Positions 18,657-27,567 of a stretch of 64,000 bases of DNA are shown here, in pieces. This DNA is from an uncultured Clostridia bacterium (GTDB taxonomy: Bacteria; Bacillota; Clostridia; Christensenellales; Borkfalkiaceae). The notes under the pieces were generated by a model that was not told the origin of the DNA, ran no database searches, and was given only the letters and a program-made list of their open reading frames with translations. Each line of letters starts with the position of its first letter. Within the stretch, counting starts at the first letter, position 1. The stretch is taken from the NCBI GenBank assembly GCA_944376455.1, contig CALWCO010000001.1, forward strand, positions 53,182-117,181, read 5' to 3'. A program made the position numbers and the translations under genes.

Positions 18657-19055
18657 TCAATCAAAAAGCGCGACATCCGCCGCCTTTATTTTTGCAAGAA
18701 TCTCCTCGTCGGCGGGACAAAATTCATAATCGCCGACTTCCGCGGGCGTTATCCAGCGCAACTGCGTATGCTCCAGCAACCGCGGCGCGCCCTTGGCGAT
18801 CTTTGCCCGAAAGAGTGTGAGATGAACGGTGATGTCCTCATAGGCGTGGGTCACTTCGGCAAAGGGCGCGCCGACCGAAATCTCGACGCCGAGCTCTTCG
18901 CAGCACTCGCGCCCAAGCGCCGCTTCGGGACTCTCGCCCGGCTCCGTCTTGCCCCCGACAAACTCCCAAAGCCCGCCGCGCGCCTTGTCGGGCGGGCGGC
19001 GGCAGATGAGAATTTTTCCCCGTTCGGCGATCAATGCCGCCACCACTTCGGTCAT
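18657..19055 (-). CDS. mutT: NUDIX hydrolase, MutT-like (8-oxo-dGTP diphosphatase type)
   Basis: 132 aa from MTEVVAALIAERGKILICRR. The Nudix box is complete: GKTEPGESPEAALGRECCEE. RRPPDKARGGLWEFVGGK matches MutT, which cleans oxidised dGTP from the nucleotide pool. The start is the ATG eight bases after GGAGG; an upstream Glu/Lys-rich extension was rejected. Probably co-transcribed with rnhB and yraN. Confidence 0.88.
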   Translation of the reverse strand: MTEVVAALIAERGKILICRRPPDKARGGLWEFVGGKTEPGESPEAALGRECCEELGVEISVGAPFAEVTHAYEDITVHLTLFRAKIAKGAPRLLEHTQLRWITPAEVGDYEFCPADEEILAKIKAADVALFD

Positions 19056-19164
19056 ATGCTTTTCCTCCCGTTCTTTTTCGCGCCGCACCCGCGGCGCAAA
19101 AATATGGCTTTTTTCATTCTTTTCGCCAGACCGTCAGACGGTTTGGCTACCTCTCCGCCTTTCG

Positions 19165-20940
19165 TCAGCGGAACTGACTGTTGTAGAGCTCGGCATAGAA
19201 GCCCTTGGCCTTCAGGAGTTCTTCGTGCGTGCCCTGCTCGACGATGGAGCCGCTCCTCATCACCAGAATGATGTCGGCATTCTGAATGGTCGACAGACGG
19301 TGCGCGACGATGAAACTTGTCCTGCCCTCCATCAGCGCCGCAAAGGCGTCCTGAATTTTCAGCTCGGTGCGCGTATCGATCGAGGAAGTCGCCTCGTCGA
19401 GGATGAGCATGGGCGGCAACAGCAACATGATGCGCGCAATGCACAGGAGCTGTTTCTGTCCCTGCGAGAGCGAACCGCCGTCCTCGCCGATGAAAGTGTC
19501 GTACCCTTGCGGCAGACGGCTGATGAATCCGTGCGCCTTAGACGCTTTTGCCGCGGCGACCATCTGTTCTTCCGTCGCGTCGGGCATGCCCATACACAGA
19601 TTTTCGCGGATCGTGCCGCTCTTGAGCCACGTTTCCTGCAACACCATGCCGTAATTCCTGCGGAGGGAATGGCGGGTGACGTCGCGCACGTCCTGCCCTT
19701 CGACGCAGATCGCGCCGCCGCAGACGTCATAGAACCGCATCAGCAGGTTGATGAGCGTCGTCTTGCCGCAACCCGTCGGGCCGACGATGGCCACGCGCTT
19801 GCCCCTGACGACTTCCAAATTGAGCCCCTCGATGAGTTTGCGGTCGGGAGAATAGGAAAAACTGACGTCCTTTAAAGAGATGTTCCCCTCGGCATGGCCG
19901 AGATCGGCGTTGTCCGCATCGCTCGCCTGTTCCGTCTCGGAGAGAAGCTCAAAGACGCGGGACGCGCACGCAAGGGCGTTCTGAAACTCGGTGATGACTT
20001 CGGTGATCTCGTTGAAGGGTTTGGTATACTGCGTGGAATAGGCCAGAAATTTGGTCAGCGTGCCCACGGAGAAAATGCCCCCCGTGGAAATGACCGTGAA
20101 CGCGCCGAACAGCGCGAGCAGGGCATATACGACGGCGTTGATGAAGCGCGTGCCGGGATTGGTGAGGGAGGAGTAAAAAATCGCGCTCAGCGAGGCTTTG
20201 GAAAGATGACCGTTGATTTCGTCGAATTTTTCCAGGTTTTCGTCTTCGTGCGCATAGGCCTGCACGGTGGGAAGCGCGCCCAGCATCTCGTCGATGAACG
20301 CCGTCTGTTCCCCGCGTACTTCCGATTGCGCGCGGAACATGGAATAGGTGCGGCTTGAAATAAATTTCGCCATGAATATGGAAAGAGGGGTAATGCACAA
20401 CACGACGAGCGCCAACTGCCAATGCAGCAGGAACATCATGATCAGCGTGCCGAGAATGGTAGCGACCCCCGTGAACAATTGCGTAAAGCCGAGCAGGAGT
20501 CCGTCGGCAAACTGTTCCACGTCCGAAACCACATTGTTCACGACCTCGCCGTACGGACGGTTGTCGATGTACGAGAGGGGCAACGCCTGTATTTTTCGTA
20601 TGGCCTGCGCGCGGATGTCGCGCACGACGTTATAGGTGATGCGGTTGTTGGAAAGGCTCATCAGCCATTGGGAAAGAAACGTCCCGCCCACGCACAGGGC
20701 AATGGTGCCCAAAATCTTTGTGAGGGAAGCAAAATCCACTTCCCCCGCGCCCACGATGCAATCCACGGCGTCCCCCACCAGAATGGGAACATACAGCGTC
20801 AGGGCGACGGTGACCGCCGCGAGAAGAACGGTCGCGACGAGGTAATACCAATAGCGCAGAATGTAGCGCATGATCCTCGACATGGTGCCCTTTTTTACCT
20901 TTTTCGCCGCAGGCGTCTTTTTACCTTTTTTTTCAGGCAT
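19165..20940 (-). CDS. ABC exporter half-transporter, catalytically complete subunit
   Basis: 591 aa from MPEKKGKKTPAAKK. Six-helix transmembrane domain (about 40-330), then the nucleotide-binding domain with Walker A GPTGCGKTT, signature SLSQGQKQ, and Walker B MLILDEATSSID with the catalytic Glu present. The N-terminus is Lys-rich. The start overlaps the upstream half-transporter's stop by 8 bp, so the two are translated together. With its partner it forms a heterodimeric exporter of the BmrCD/LmrCD type. The substrate is unknown, either drugs or lipids. Confidence 0.93.
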   Translation of the reverse strand: MPEKKGKKTPAAKKVKKGTMSRIMRYILRYWYYLVATVLLAAVTVALTLYVPILVGDAVDCIVGAGEVDFASLTKILGTIALCVGGTFLSQWLMSLSNNRITYNVVRDIRAQAIRKIQALPLSYIDNRPYGEVVNNVVSDVEQFADGLLLGFTQLFTGVATILGTLIMMFLLHWQLALVVLCITPLSIFMAKFISSRTYSMFRAQSEVRGEQTAFIDEMLGALPTVQAYAHEDENLEKFDEINGHLSKASLSAIFYSSLTNPGTRFINAVVYALLALFGAFTVISTGGIFSVGTLTKFLAYSTQYTKPFNEITEVITEFQNALACASRVFELLSETEQASDADNADLGHAEGNISLKDVSFSYSPDRKLIEGLNLEVVRGKRVAIVGPTGCGKTTLINLLMRFYDVCGGAICVEGQDVRDVTRHSLRRNYGMVLQETWLKSGTIRENLCMGMPDATEEQMVAAAKASKAHGFISRLPQGYDTFIGEDGGSLSQGQKQLLCIARIMLLLPPMLILDEATSSIDTRTELKIQDAFAALMEGRTSFIVAHRLSTIQNADIILVMRSGSIVEQGTHEELLKAKGFYAELYNSQFR

Positions 20941-22648
20941 GGGCCGCCTCCTTGAACTGAGACTCGTAAATCTCGCGATAAACTTCGCAGTACTCGAGAA
21001 GTTCCTCGTGCGTGCCGATGCCGACGGCCTTGCCTTCGTCGAGCACGACGATCTTGTCGGCGTGTTGCAGAGAGGAAGTCCGCTGGGACACGATGAACGT
21101 GGTGGGTCTGTCGGGCAGTGCGGCGATGGCATGACGCAACGCGGCATCGGTCGCATAGTCGAGTGCGGACGCACTGTCGTCCAGCACGAGAATTTCGGGG
21201 TTTTTGACCAAAGCGCGCGCGATGGAAAGGCGCTGTCTCTGTCCGCCCGAAAGGTTTCTTCCGTTCTGCTCGATCATTCCGTCCAGTCCGCCCTTGGCGG
21301 CGACGACGTCCGCCGCCTGCGCGATCGCAACGGCGCGCATGAGCTCTTCGTCCGTGGCGTTTTCATTGCCCCAAAGCAGGTTTTCGCGGATGGTGCCCTT
21401 GAAGAGGACGGCCTTTTGCAGTACCATGCCCACCCTTTCCCTTAACGCTTCGGGATCCTGTGCCTTGACGTCCACGCCGTCCACGAGCACGCGCCCCGCG
21501 GTGGCGTCATAGAAATGTCCGATGAGGTTGACGAGCGAACTCTTGCCCGAGCCCGTGCCGCCGATCACCCCCACCGTCTCCCCTTTTTTTACCGAAAAGG
21601 AGATGCCTTCGAGCGCATTGCCGCCGCCGTTGTAGGAGAGGGCGACGTTTTCAAAATCGACCGCGTTGGAAGTGTATACGGTCGCATCCGCGATGCGCTG
21701 TAAGGGCTTGTTCAGCTCGAAGACCCGCTCGATGCGGCGGGCGCACGCGAGAGATTTTGTCACCGTGATGATCAGGTTGGCGAGCTTGATGAGCTCGACG
21801 AGGATTTGGGACATATAGTTGTACAGCGCGAGCACTTCGCCCTGCGTCAGCGCGCCCGCGTCGACGCGGATGGCACCGACATACAAGAGCGCGATGATCC
21901 CCGCATTCACGATGGCATAAGTCAGCGGGTTCATCAGCGAGGAAATCGCCCCGACGATGTTCTGACTCTTTTTCAGCGCGGCGTTCTTGCGGTCAAAGAG
22001 CGCGATCTCCTCTTCTTCCTTACAGAAGGCGCGCAACACCCGCACGCCCGTGAGGTTTTCGCGCACCGAAAGGAGCAGGCCGTCCTGTCTTGCCTGGGTC
22101 TTTTTATACATGGGTATGGTGACGCCCATGATCAGCGCAACGACGGCGGCGAGGACGGGAATGACGATCGCAAACACGACGCCCGCCTGCCAGTCCACGG
22201 TGAACGCCATGATCATTGCGCCGAACACGATGAAGGGCGAACGAAGCAAAAGACGCAACGTCATGTTGACGCCCGTCTGCACCTGGTTGACGTCCACGGT
22301 CATGCGCGCGATCATCGTGGCAGAGCCGAGGGAGTCGATCTCGGCAAAGCTCAAAGACTGCATTTTTTCGAACAGAGAACGGCGGAGGCGGCAGGAATAC
22401 CCCACTGCCGCCTTGGCGGCAAAATACTGCGCCGTGATCGACGCCGCCAGCCCGACCGCGCCGAGCGCGATGAGCACGAAAAACATGCCGACGATGTAGC
22501 CCTGATCGCCCTGACCGATGCCCCTGTCCACGATGGACGCGACCACGAGCGGCACCGCCAGCTCGAAGCACGCCTCCAACAATTTGAAGAGAGGGGCCAG
22601 CACCGATTCTTTTTTGTACCCGCTCAGATAGGAAAATACTTTTTTCAT
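20933..22648 (-). CDS. ABC exporter half-transporter with degenerate ATP site
   Basis: 571 aa. Six transmembrane helices (about 15-310), Walker A GGTGSGKSS, signature LSGGQRQR, and Walker B ILVLDDSASALD. The residue after the Walker B Asp is Asp instead of the catalytic Glu, the mark of the non-canonical subunit in heterodimeric exporters such as BmrC, LmrC and TM287. It overlaps the next gene, its partner. The promoter lies directly ahead, and I see no Shine-Dalgarno site before the ATG. Confidence 0.93.
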   Translation of the reverse strand: MKKVFSYLSGYKKESVLAPLFKLLEACFELAVPLVVASIVDRGIGQGDQGYIVGMFFVLIALGAVGLAASITAQYFAAKAAVGYSCRLRRSLFEKMQSLSFAEIDSLGSATMIARMTVDVNQVQTGVNMTLRLLLRSPFIVFGAMIMAFTVDWQAGVVFAIVIPVLAAVVALIMGVTIPMYKKTQARQDGLLLSVRENLTGVRVLRAFCKEEEEIALFDRKNAALKKSQNIVGAISSLMNPLTYAIVNAGIIALLYVGAIRVDAGALTQGEVLALYNYMSQILVELIKLANLIITVTKSLACARRIERVFELNKPLQRIADATVYTSNAVDFENVALSYNGGGNALEGISFSVKKGETVGVIGGTGSGKSSLVNLIGHFYDATAGRVLVDGVDVKAQDPEALRERVGMVLQKAVLFKGTIRENLLWGNENATDEELMRAVAIAQAADVVAAKGGLDGMIEQNGRNLSGGQRQRLSIARALVKNPEILVLDDSASALDYATDAALRHAIAALPDRPTTFIVSQRTSSLQHADKIVVLDEGKAVGIGTHEELLEYCEVYREIYESQFKEAAHA

Positions 22649-22656
22649 ACGACTTC

Positions 22657-22685
22657 ATTATAAATGCAACCGAAACAAAAGTCAA
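22657..22685 (-). promoter_or_regulatory. promoter of the ABC exporter operon, nearly leaderless
   Basis: Minus strand TTGACT (22685-22680), 17 bp, TATAAT (22662-22657). The predicted start near 22650 is two bases from the ATG at 22648. Confidence 0.75.
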
Positions 22686-22704
22686 CCGAATGCAAAAGAC
22701 GCCC

Positions 22705-22762
22705 GAAAAAACAGACGCGCGCCCGTTTCGAAGCAGGTTCGTCTGTCTCGAAACGGGCGCGT
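22705..22762 (-). terminator. long-stem terminator after the MscS gene
   Basis: A 13-bp perfect stem, GCGCCCGTTTCGA (22719-22731) with TCGAAACGGGCGC (22748-22760), is followed on the minus strand by GCGTCTGTTTTTTC. A second small hairpin GGCGGC/GCCGCC lies at 22768-22783. Confidence 0.85.
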
Positions 22763-22790
22763 CCGACGGCGGCGATTGCCGCCGCTCCCG

Positions 22791-23879
22791 TCAAAGATTC
22801 TGTTCGTCCCCGACGCTCATGCCGCGGGTCAGTTCGCGCTGCTCATCGACGAATTCATCGGCGGCGCGGCGGGCCGCCTCATGGGTCTTATTCGCGGGCA
22901 TGGGCGCCGCGGTCGTTGCCGTCGCAACCGATGCGGGCGCCGGCGCATGCACGACGATCTGCGTGAACGGAATGTTGATGCCGTGACGGTCAAACAGCAA
23001 TTTGATCTGACGATTGAGATCACGTTGGACCTGAAACTTCTCCGATTCGCGGCAATTGGCGGTGAATCGCAAGGTTACGCCCGACGCGCCCAAGGCCGCC
23101 ACGCCAAGATAGAACGGTCCCTCCGCGATGTCGGGGATTTTCTCGCGTATGGCCGTAAGATTTTCTTTGATGATCAGTTCGACCCGTTCGAGGGATTCGT
23201 CGTATTCTATGTCCACGTCGCAAATGGCAAGCGAAAGCTGACTGGTCATGTTGACGAGCGTGCGGATGTCGGAATTGTTGATGACCTTGATGTCCCCGCC
23301 CGCGTCCTCGATCTGCGTGGTGCGGATGCCGATCTCCTTGACCGTGCCGCGGAAATTGTCGACGACAATGATGTCCCCGACGTCATATATCCCTTCAAAC
23401 ACGATGAACAGCCCCGCGATGATGTCCTCGATGAGCGGTTGCGCGCCGAGACCGACGATCAGGCTCAGAATCCCGATGCCGGCGATAAGCGCCGCCGTAT
23501 CCACGCCCCAGACGCTCAGCACGGCGAAAATCATGGCGATGACCGCTATGTACTTGATGAAGCTGCACAGCAGGTCCAAAAGCGCCTTGCCGCGCTTGAG
23601 AAAGCGGGTACACTGCTTAAGCCCCAGCCGCACGACATAGGACAGTGCGGAGAGGAATATGATGTATCCCAACGAACGCAACCATATGTTGGGCGCTTCG
23701 GCCTGTATGAATATGTTCAGCCCGACATAGAAAACATTATCCGCCGCAAAGATCCAGCGGCCGAAAATGAGCAGGGCGATGTAGAGTACCGCAACCACCA
23801 AAAAGACAATTTTTAAGACCAAAGACGGTACGTCCCGCTCTTTTTTTGTCGTTTTTTCCACTTTTTTTTCTGTTTGCAT
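22791..23879 (-). CDS. mscS: small-conductance mechanosensitive channel, MscS family
   Basis: 362 aa from MQTEKKVEKTTKK. Cytoplasmic Lys-rich N-terminus, about four transmembrane helices, then the MscS pore and beta domain: GLGAQPLIEDIIAGLFIVFE, GDIIVVDNFRGTVKEIGIR, INNSDIRTLVNMTS. It opens under membrane tension to release solutes. The C-terminal tail is Ala/Pro-rich. The start was placed at the ATG seven bases after AGAGGGG; the ATG six bases upstream lies too close to that site. Confidence 0.93.
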   Translation of the reverse strand: MQTEKKVEKTTKKERDVPSLVLKIVFLVVAVLYIALLIFGRWIFAADNVFYVGLNIFIQAEAPNIWLRSLGYIIFLSALSYVVRLGLKQCTRFLKRGKALLDLLCSFIKYIAVIAMIFAVLSVWGVDTAALIAGIGILSLIVGLGAQPLIEDIIAGLFIVFEGIYDVGDIIVVDNFRGTVKEIGIRTTQIEDAGGDIKVINNSDIRTLVNMTSQLSLAICDVDIEYDESLERVELIIKENLTAIREKIPDIAEGPFYLGVAALGASGVTLRFTANCRESEKFQVQRDLNRQIKLLFDRHGINIPFTQIVVHAPAPASVATATTAAPMPANKTHEAARRAADEFVDEQRELTRGMSVGDEQNL

Positions 23880-24048
23880 AAACATTCCCCTCTTTATTTT
23901 TATTCTTTATTCGTTTTTGCTTTCGACTCTGTTCTTCCTATATCGGCATTCGGGAAAAACGATTCACCGCCACCGCACGATCGGTTAATCTCGTCAACGG
24001 ACAATCGAACGATCGGGCGATCGGGTTATGGGGTTATCGCACTCCCGC

Positions 24049-25779
24049 TTATTCCACGACGATGTCCTGCGAGAAAATGACGTACCGTTGTCCGTACAAC
24101 AACGCGACCAGGCGCACGCTGTAACGGCCGTTCGGAACAATGTACATCAGGTTGAGCTTTTGGGCGGACACTTCGTCAAACGATTCCGTGAACATGGTCC
24201 AGTCGACCTCCCCCGTCTCCGCGTTATAAAGTTCTATTTCATACGCCGCAACGCCGTCCAAACCGGGGAACAGATGCCCCTGCAAATACTGCACCGTCAA
24301 TACCGAGTCATGCCGCTGATTGCCCGAATCGTCCGTCCAGTCCTCTTCTCCCATACGCACGTCAAACTGCGGACGGGCAAAGTCGGTCGCGCCGAAATCG
24401 GTATGTATCCGCCTCGTTTCAAGGAGCGTGCCCGTTTCGGCGTCTCCGCCCGCATACATATACAGATAGTAATATTCGTCGTCGGCGATGTATTGGGTGT
24501 GCAAGGAGCCCGTCCTCGTTTCCGCGTCGATCTCCACGGGCAGCGTCAGGCCGTGTTCGGAAACGCACAAAAAGGTAATTTCTTCCGCCGTCGTTCCGTC
24601 GGGCAGCGAAAAGGTAAAGCGCTCGGGCTCGTCCCGCCGCTCGGCAACCAGAATCGGCTGACCGTCGCTCACCTCTAAAAAAGTCGAGAATATCAGATAA
24701 CTGTCCGTCCGCAGTTCCTGACGGTAGAGCTCATATTCCCGCCCGTCGATCTCCTCGATCAGATACAGCCAATAGACGGTGTCGGCGGTCAGATTTTCAT
24801 AGGAAAAGGCCACTTCCCCGTCCTCTGTGGTATCCACCCTTGCCACCAACACGTCGTTGCAGAACAGTTCGCCGTACACCGCCCGTCCGTTGGAATTTTC
24901 CAGTTGCGCCGTGACTGTTATTTCGTTTCGATCGCAGAACGGTTCCCCGGTAGCGCACTGAATGGCCGTGTACATTGTGCGGCTGAACAATTTCTCGCCC
25001 GTTGCCGTACGGAACACTTCTATGGTATACGGCGTGTCCGCCTCCAATTCGCCGAACATCAGATTGGGATAGGCCGAACCTTCCGTCTCTTCGACCTTTT
25101 GCCCGTTCAAAAAGATCTCCACCTCGGCGGCGGGTACGCTCTCGTAAAATTGCAGAAAGATGGCATCCGAAGAAACGCCTTCCTCCGCGATCAGAAGCTG
25201 ATTTTCAAAGGGCGCGGTCCGTATATTTTCGCTCAGATACCGCTCGCCCGTCTTTGCGTTTTCCACCGAAAAAACATATTGCGTGTCGGGCGTCAATCGG
25301 TCGAAAAGCACTTTACATTCTTCCTGCGCCGTATCCACGGGAACGGACAGCGTCTGTATTCCGTCGGACAGGACCGCCGTGAGCGCGGTATCCCCGACAT
25401 TACTCAACCGCAATCGCACGGTTATGGCCTGAGAGGACACCGCAACGGAAAGAATGACAATCTGAATGAGCGCGAGGGCAACGGCGGCCATCGTCACCAC
25501 GACGACCCCCGCCGTCCCGACGACGGCGGGCAACAATCCGCCGACGCGGCGCAACCGCGCACGCTTTTCTTTGGCCAAAGCCCGCGACGACCCCCGCGAC
25601 GACGAAGTCCCGCCCGATTGCGCATTGAGCTCCTCCACCGCGACCTTTTCTTTCGAAAGGAACTTTTCCTGCTCCTCAAAATTTTCTTCTATGACATTGA
25701 TCTCGCTGTATTGCTGAAACTCCCGAGAAACAAAATGCTCGGGGGCGCGGGACGGATTGCCCCGATTGTTCGTCCGCAT
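24049..25779 (-). CDS. one-pass membrane protein with a large beta-rich outer region
   Basis: 576 aa from MRTNNRGNPSRAPEHF. Cytoplasmic N-terminus (1-80) with acidic and Ser/Arg-rich stretches, one hydrophobic segment (about 81-116), then about 460 residues of beta-sandwich-like repeats. Phrases such as LTPDTQYVFSVENAKTG, LEADTPYTIEVFRTATG and LTADTVYWLYLIEE look like fibronectin-III strands. The C-terminal third has no family I recognise. A structural or surface role is possible. A GGAGGTG site supports this start over the ATG at 25800. It has its own promoter and a leader of about 115 nt. Confidence 0.75.
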   Translation of the reverse strand: MRTNNRGNPSRAPEHFVSREFQQYSEINVIEENFEEQEKFLSKEKVAVEELNAQSGGTSSSRGSSRALAKEKRARLRRVGGLLPAVVGTAGVVVVTMAAVALALIQIVILSVAVSSQAITVRLRLSNVGDTALTAVLSDGIQTLSVPVDTAQEECKVLFDRLTPDTQYVFSVENAKTGERYLSENIRTAPFENQLLIAEEGVSSDAIFLQFYESVPAAEVEIFLNGQKVEETEGSAYPNLMFGELEADTPYTIEVFRTATGEKLFSRTMYTAIQCATGEPFCDRNEITVTAQLENSNGRAVYGELFCNDVLVARVDTTEDGEVAFSYENLTADTVYWLYLIEEIDGREYELYRQELRTDSYLIFSTFLEVSDGQPILVAERRDEPERFTFSLPDGTTAEEITFLCVSEHGLTLPVEIDAETRTGSLHTQYIADDEYYYLYMYAGGDAETGTLLETRRIHTDFGATDFARPQFDVRMGEEDWTDDSGNQRHDSVLTVQYLQGHLFPGLDGVAAYEIELYNAETGEVDWTMFTESFDEVSAQKLNLMYIVPNGRYSVRLVALLYGQRYVIFSQDIVVE

Positions 25780-25901
25780 GCTTCCCTTCACCTCCGTCAT
25801 ATATAAAAACTGATCCCGCCGCTCGGAGACCGGATCGATCTTTTCTCCTGCCGCTTGTCCCTTCAGCCATTTGACTGAGTCTCACATTTCATTACACATT
25901 C

Positions 25902-25930
25902 ATTATAAAGCATATTTTACATTTTTTCAA
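25902..25930 (-). promoter_or_regulatory. promoter for the one-pass surface protein
   Basis: Minus strand TTGAAA (25930-25925), 17 bp, TATAAT (25907-25902). Start near 25895. Confidence 0.7.
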
Positions 25931-26026
25931 GATCTTTTTTCTTTTTACATATAAAAATTAACCACCTTTGCGGATACCGGCCATCCTTTCGCGCTACATG
26001 CGCGGAGGCATTTGCCGCCGCGCGTC

Positions 26027-26055
26027 TTGACAAACGGCGCGTTTTGGGATATACT
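26027..26055 (+). promoter_or_regulatory. promoter of the PHP gene, leaderless geometry
   Basis: TTGACA (26027-26032), 17 bp, TATACT (26050-26055). The predicted start is 26062, exactly the A of the ATG. Confidence 0.8.
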
Positions 26056-26061
26056 GTGTCC

Positions 26062-26886
26062 ATGAGTATTTTAACGGACGTACACACCCACACAACCTTT
26101 TCCCCCGACGGGCAGAGCGACATTTTTCAGATGCTCGCCCGTGCCAAAGAGCTGGGGCTTGTTTGGTGGGGCATCAGCGAACATTTCGACTATGACTATC
26201 TGACCGACGGGATCCCCTTCGGCGAGGGCGCGGCCGCCTTCACCGACCCCGAAAAATATTTTTCCGCCGCGCGCAAATTGCAAGCGGAAGAAAAAGGGGT
26301 ACACATTTTGGCGGGCGCGGAGCTCGGGTTCACGCGCAATCCCGCAGCCGCGCCGCTCTACCGGCATCTGATCGGGCAATACCGCCCCGATTTCGTCGTC
26401 AACAGCGTCCATACCGACGGTAAGCAAGACTATTATTACCGCACGCCCTTCGACGGAAAGGATAAAATACAGGCGTACACGCACTATCTTTCGCTGGTGC
26501 GCGACAGTCTGGACGCGGCATACCCTTACGACATCGTGGGGCACCTCTGTTATCCCGCAAGATACGCTCCCTACTCCGACAAAACCATGGACGACGCGGC
26601 GCTCGCCCCTCTCTTCGACGACATCTTCCGCACGATCATCGCGCGCGGAAAAATTCTGGAAGTGAACACTTCCGCATCGGGGACCGACGCGCCCTTTTTG
26701 CCCTATCCCTCTTTGGTGCAAAGATATTATGAACTTGGCGGACGGGACGTCTCCGTCGCTTCGGACGCGCATGGCGTCGCACGCCTCGCGGCGGGCAGAA
26801 AGGCGGCCGCAGAAATCCTCAAAGGAATCGGATTCACACACGTCGTCGTCCCCTGCCGAGGAGAAAAACTATACATAGATTTATAA
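26062..26886 (+). CDS. PHP-domain phosphatase, HisJ-like (histidinol-phosphatase family)
   Basis: 274 aa from MSILTDVHTHTTFSPDG. PHP metal ligands are visible in DVHTHTTFSPDG, ISEHFDYDY, NSVHTDGKQDYYY, GHLCYPARYAPY and ASDAHG. HisJ hydrolyses histidinol phosphate, but with no other his genes nearby another phosphoester substrate is possible. The start is the ATG abutting the promoter; no Shine-Dalgarno site is present. An extended frame would have to encode the -10. Confidence 0.85.
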   Translation: MSILTDVHTHTTFSPDGQSDIFQMLARAKELGLVWWGISEHFDYDYLTDGIPFGEGAAAFTDPEKYFSAARKLQAEEKGVHILAGAELGFTRNPAAAPLYRHLIGQYRPDFVVNSVHTDGKQDYYYRTPFDGKDKIQAYTHYLSLVRDSLDAAYPYDIVGHLCYPARYAPYSDKTMDDAALAPLFDDIFRTIIARGKILEVNTSASGTDAPFLPYPSLVQRYYELGGRDVSVASDAHGVARLAAGRKAAAEILKGIGFTHVVVPCRGEKLYIDL

Positions 26887-26887
26887 C

Positions 26888-26924
26888 TGCAATATGTTGC
26901 AAGATGAAGACGCAACATATTGCA
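26888..26924. repeat. 13-bp perfect inverted repeat built of TGCAA...TTGCA palindromes
   Basis: TGCAATATGTTGC (26888-26900) pairs with GCAACATATTGCA (26912-26924) across 11 bases. Each arm is itself nearly palindromic (TGCAA-N4-TTGCA). It follows the PHP stop directly. There is no T-run, so it is either a weak hairpin or a double operator about 65 bp upstream of the ECF promoter. Confidence 0.6.
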
Positions 26925-26987
26925 ATACAGGCAAGACGCGCAGGCAAAGGAATGAACCGTCAGATTTGAAAAAAATTTTTTTCTTTT

Positions 26988-27016
26988 CCAACAAAACTGC
27001 CGCTTTGATTGTTATA
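26988..27016 (+). promoter_or_regulatory. candidate ECF-dependent autoregulated promoter of the sigma/anti-sigma operon
   Basis: CCAACAAA (26988-26995), 15 bp, GTTATA (27011-27016). The same two elements at identical spacing precede the lipoprotein gene at 29435, which carries the same ectodomain type. The predicted start is about eight bases before the sigma-factor ATG. Confidence 0.6.
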
Positions 27017-27030
27017 CATATGGGAAGAGT

Positions 27031-27567
27031 ATGAAAAAGAAACTGCTCGAACAAAAAATCAGAGAATATAAAACGGGAGACAAGCGGGCTTTCGACGCCA
27101 TCTATGACATGACTTATAAGGCCGTATATTTCCGTATTCTCTACGTCGTGCGCGACAAGATGTATGCCGAAGACATTTTGCACGACGCTTATCTGCGCGC
27201 CATGGAACATTTGGATTCCTATCGCGAAGACACCGATTTTATCGCCTGGCTTTCCCGCATCGGGAAAAATCTTGCCCTGAATTTCCTCGAAAAGAAAAAA
27301 CGGGAAGTACAGACGGATTTTCAGGAGGAAGAATACCGTTTTTCCGCCAAGGAGCCCGAACTGCCCTGGCTGTTCTCGCTGGCGCAAAAGATTCTTTCCG
27401 AAGAAGAATACGAGATTTTGATGCTCTGTCAGATATCGGGATACAAACGGCGGGAAGTCGCCGATATGCTCTCCCTGCCGATCGGCACGGTGACATGGAA
27501 AAACAACGAAGCATTGAAAAAATTGAAAAAACATCTGGAAAAAGAAAACAAGGAGGCGGGAATATGA
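27031..27567 (+). CDS. ECF-family RNA polymerase sigma factor
   Basis: 178 aa. Region 2 (about 20-85) includes FDAIYDMTYKAVYFRILYV, YAEDILHDAYLRAMEHLDSY and DFIAWLSRIGKNLALNFL. Region 4 (about 115-170) includes LSEEEYEILMLCQISGYKRREVADMLSLPIGTVTWKNNEALKK-type helix-turn-helix residues. It directs polymerase to stress or envelope genes. The stop overlaps the next ATG (ATGA), coupling it to its putative membrane anti-sigma factor. Confidence 0.93.
   Translation: MKKKLLEQKIREYKTGDKRAFDAIYDMTYKAVYFRILYVVRDKMYAEDILHDAYLRAMEHLDSYREDTDFIAWLSRIGKNLALNFLEKKKREVQTDFQEEEYRFSAKEPELPWLFSLAQKILSEEEYEILMLCQISGYKRREVADMLSLPIGTVTWKNNEALKKLKKHLEKENKEAGI

Noticed and set aside
19125..19165. GCCAGACCGT/ACGGTTTGGC hairpin after the ABC operon as a terminator
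   Set aside because: No T-run follows on the minus strand, so the terminator call is not supported, although a processing hairpin is possible.
25676..25885. Frame in the leader of the one-pass surface protein
   Set aside because: Starts at a GTG without a ribosome site and overlaps the coding start of the main gene in another frame; better read as untranslated leader.
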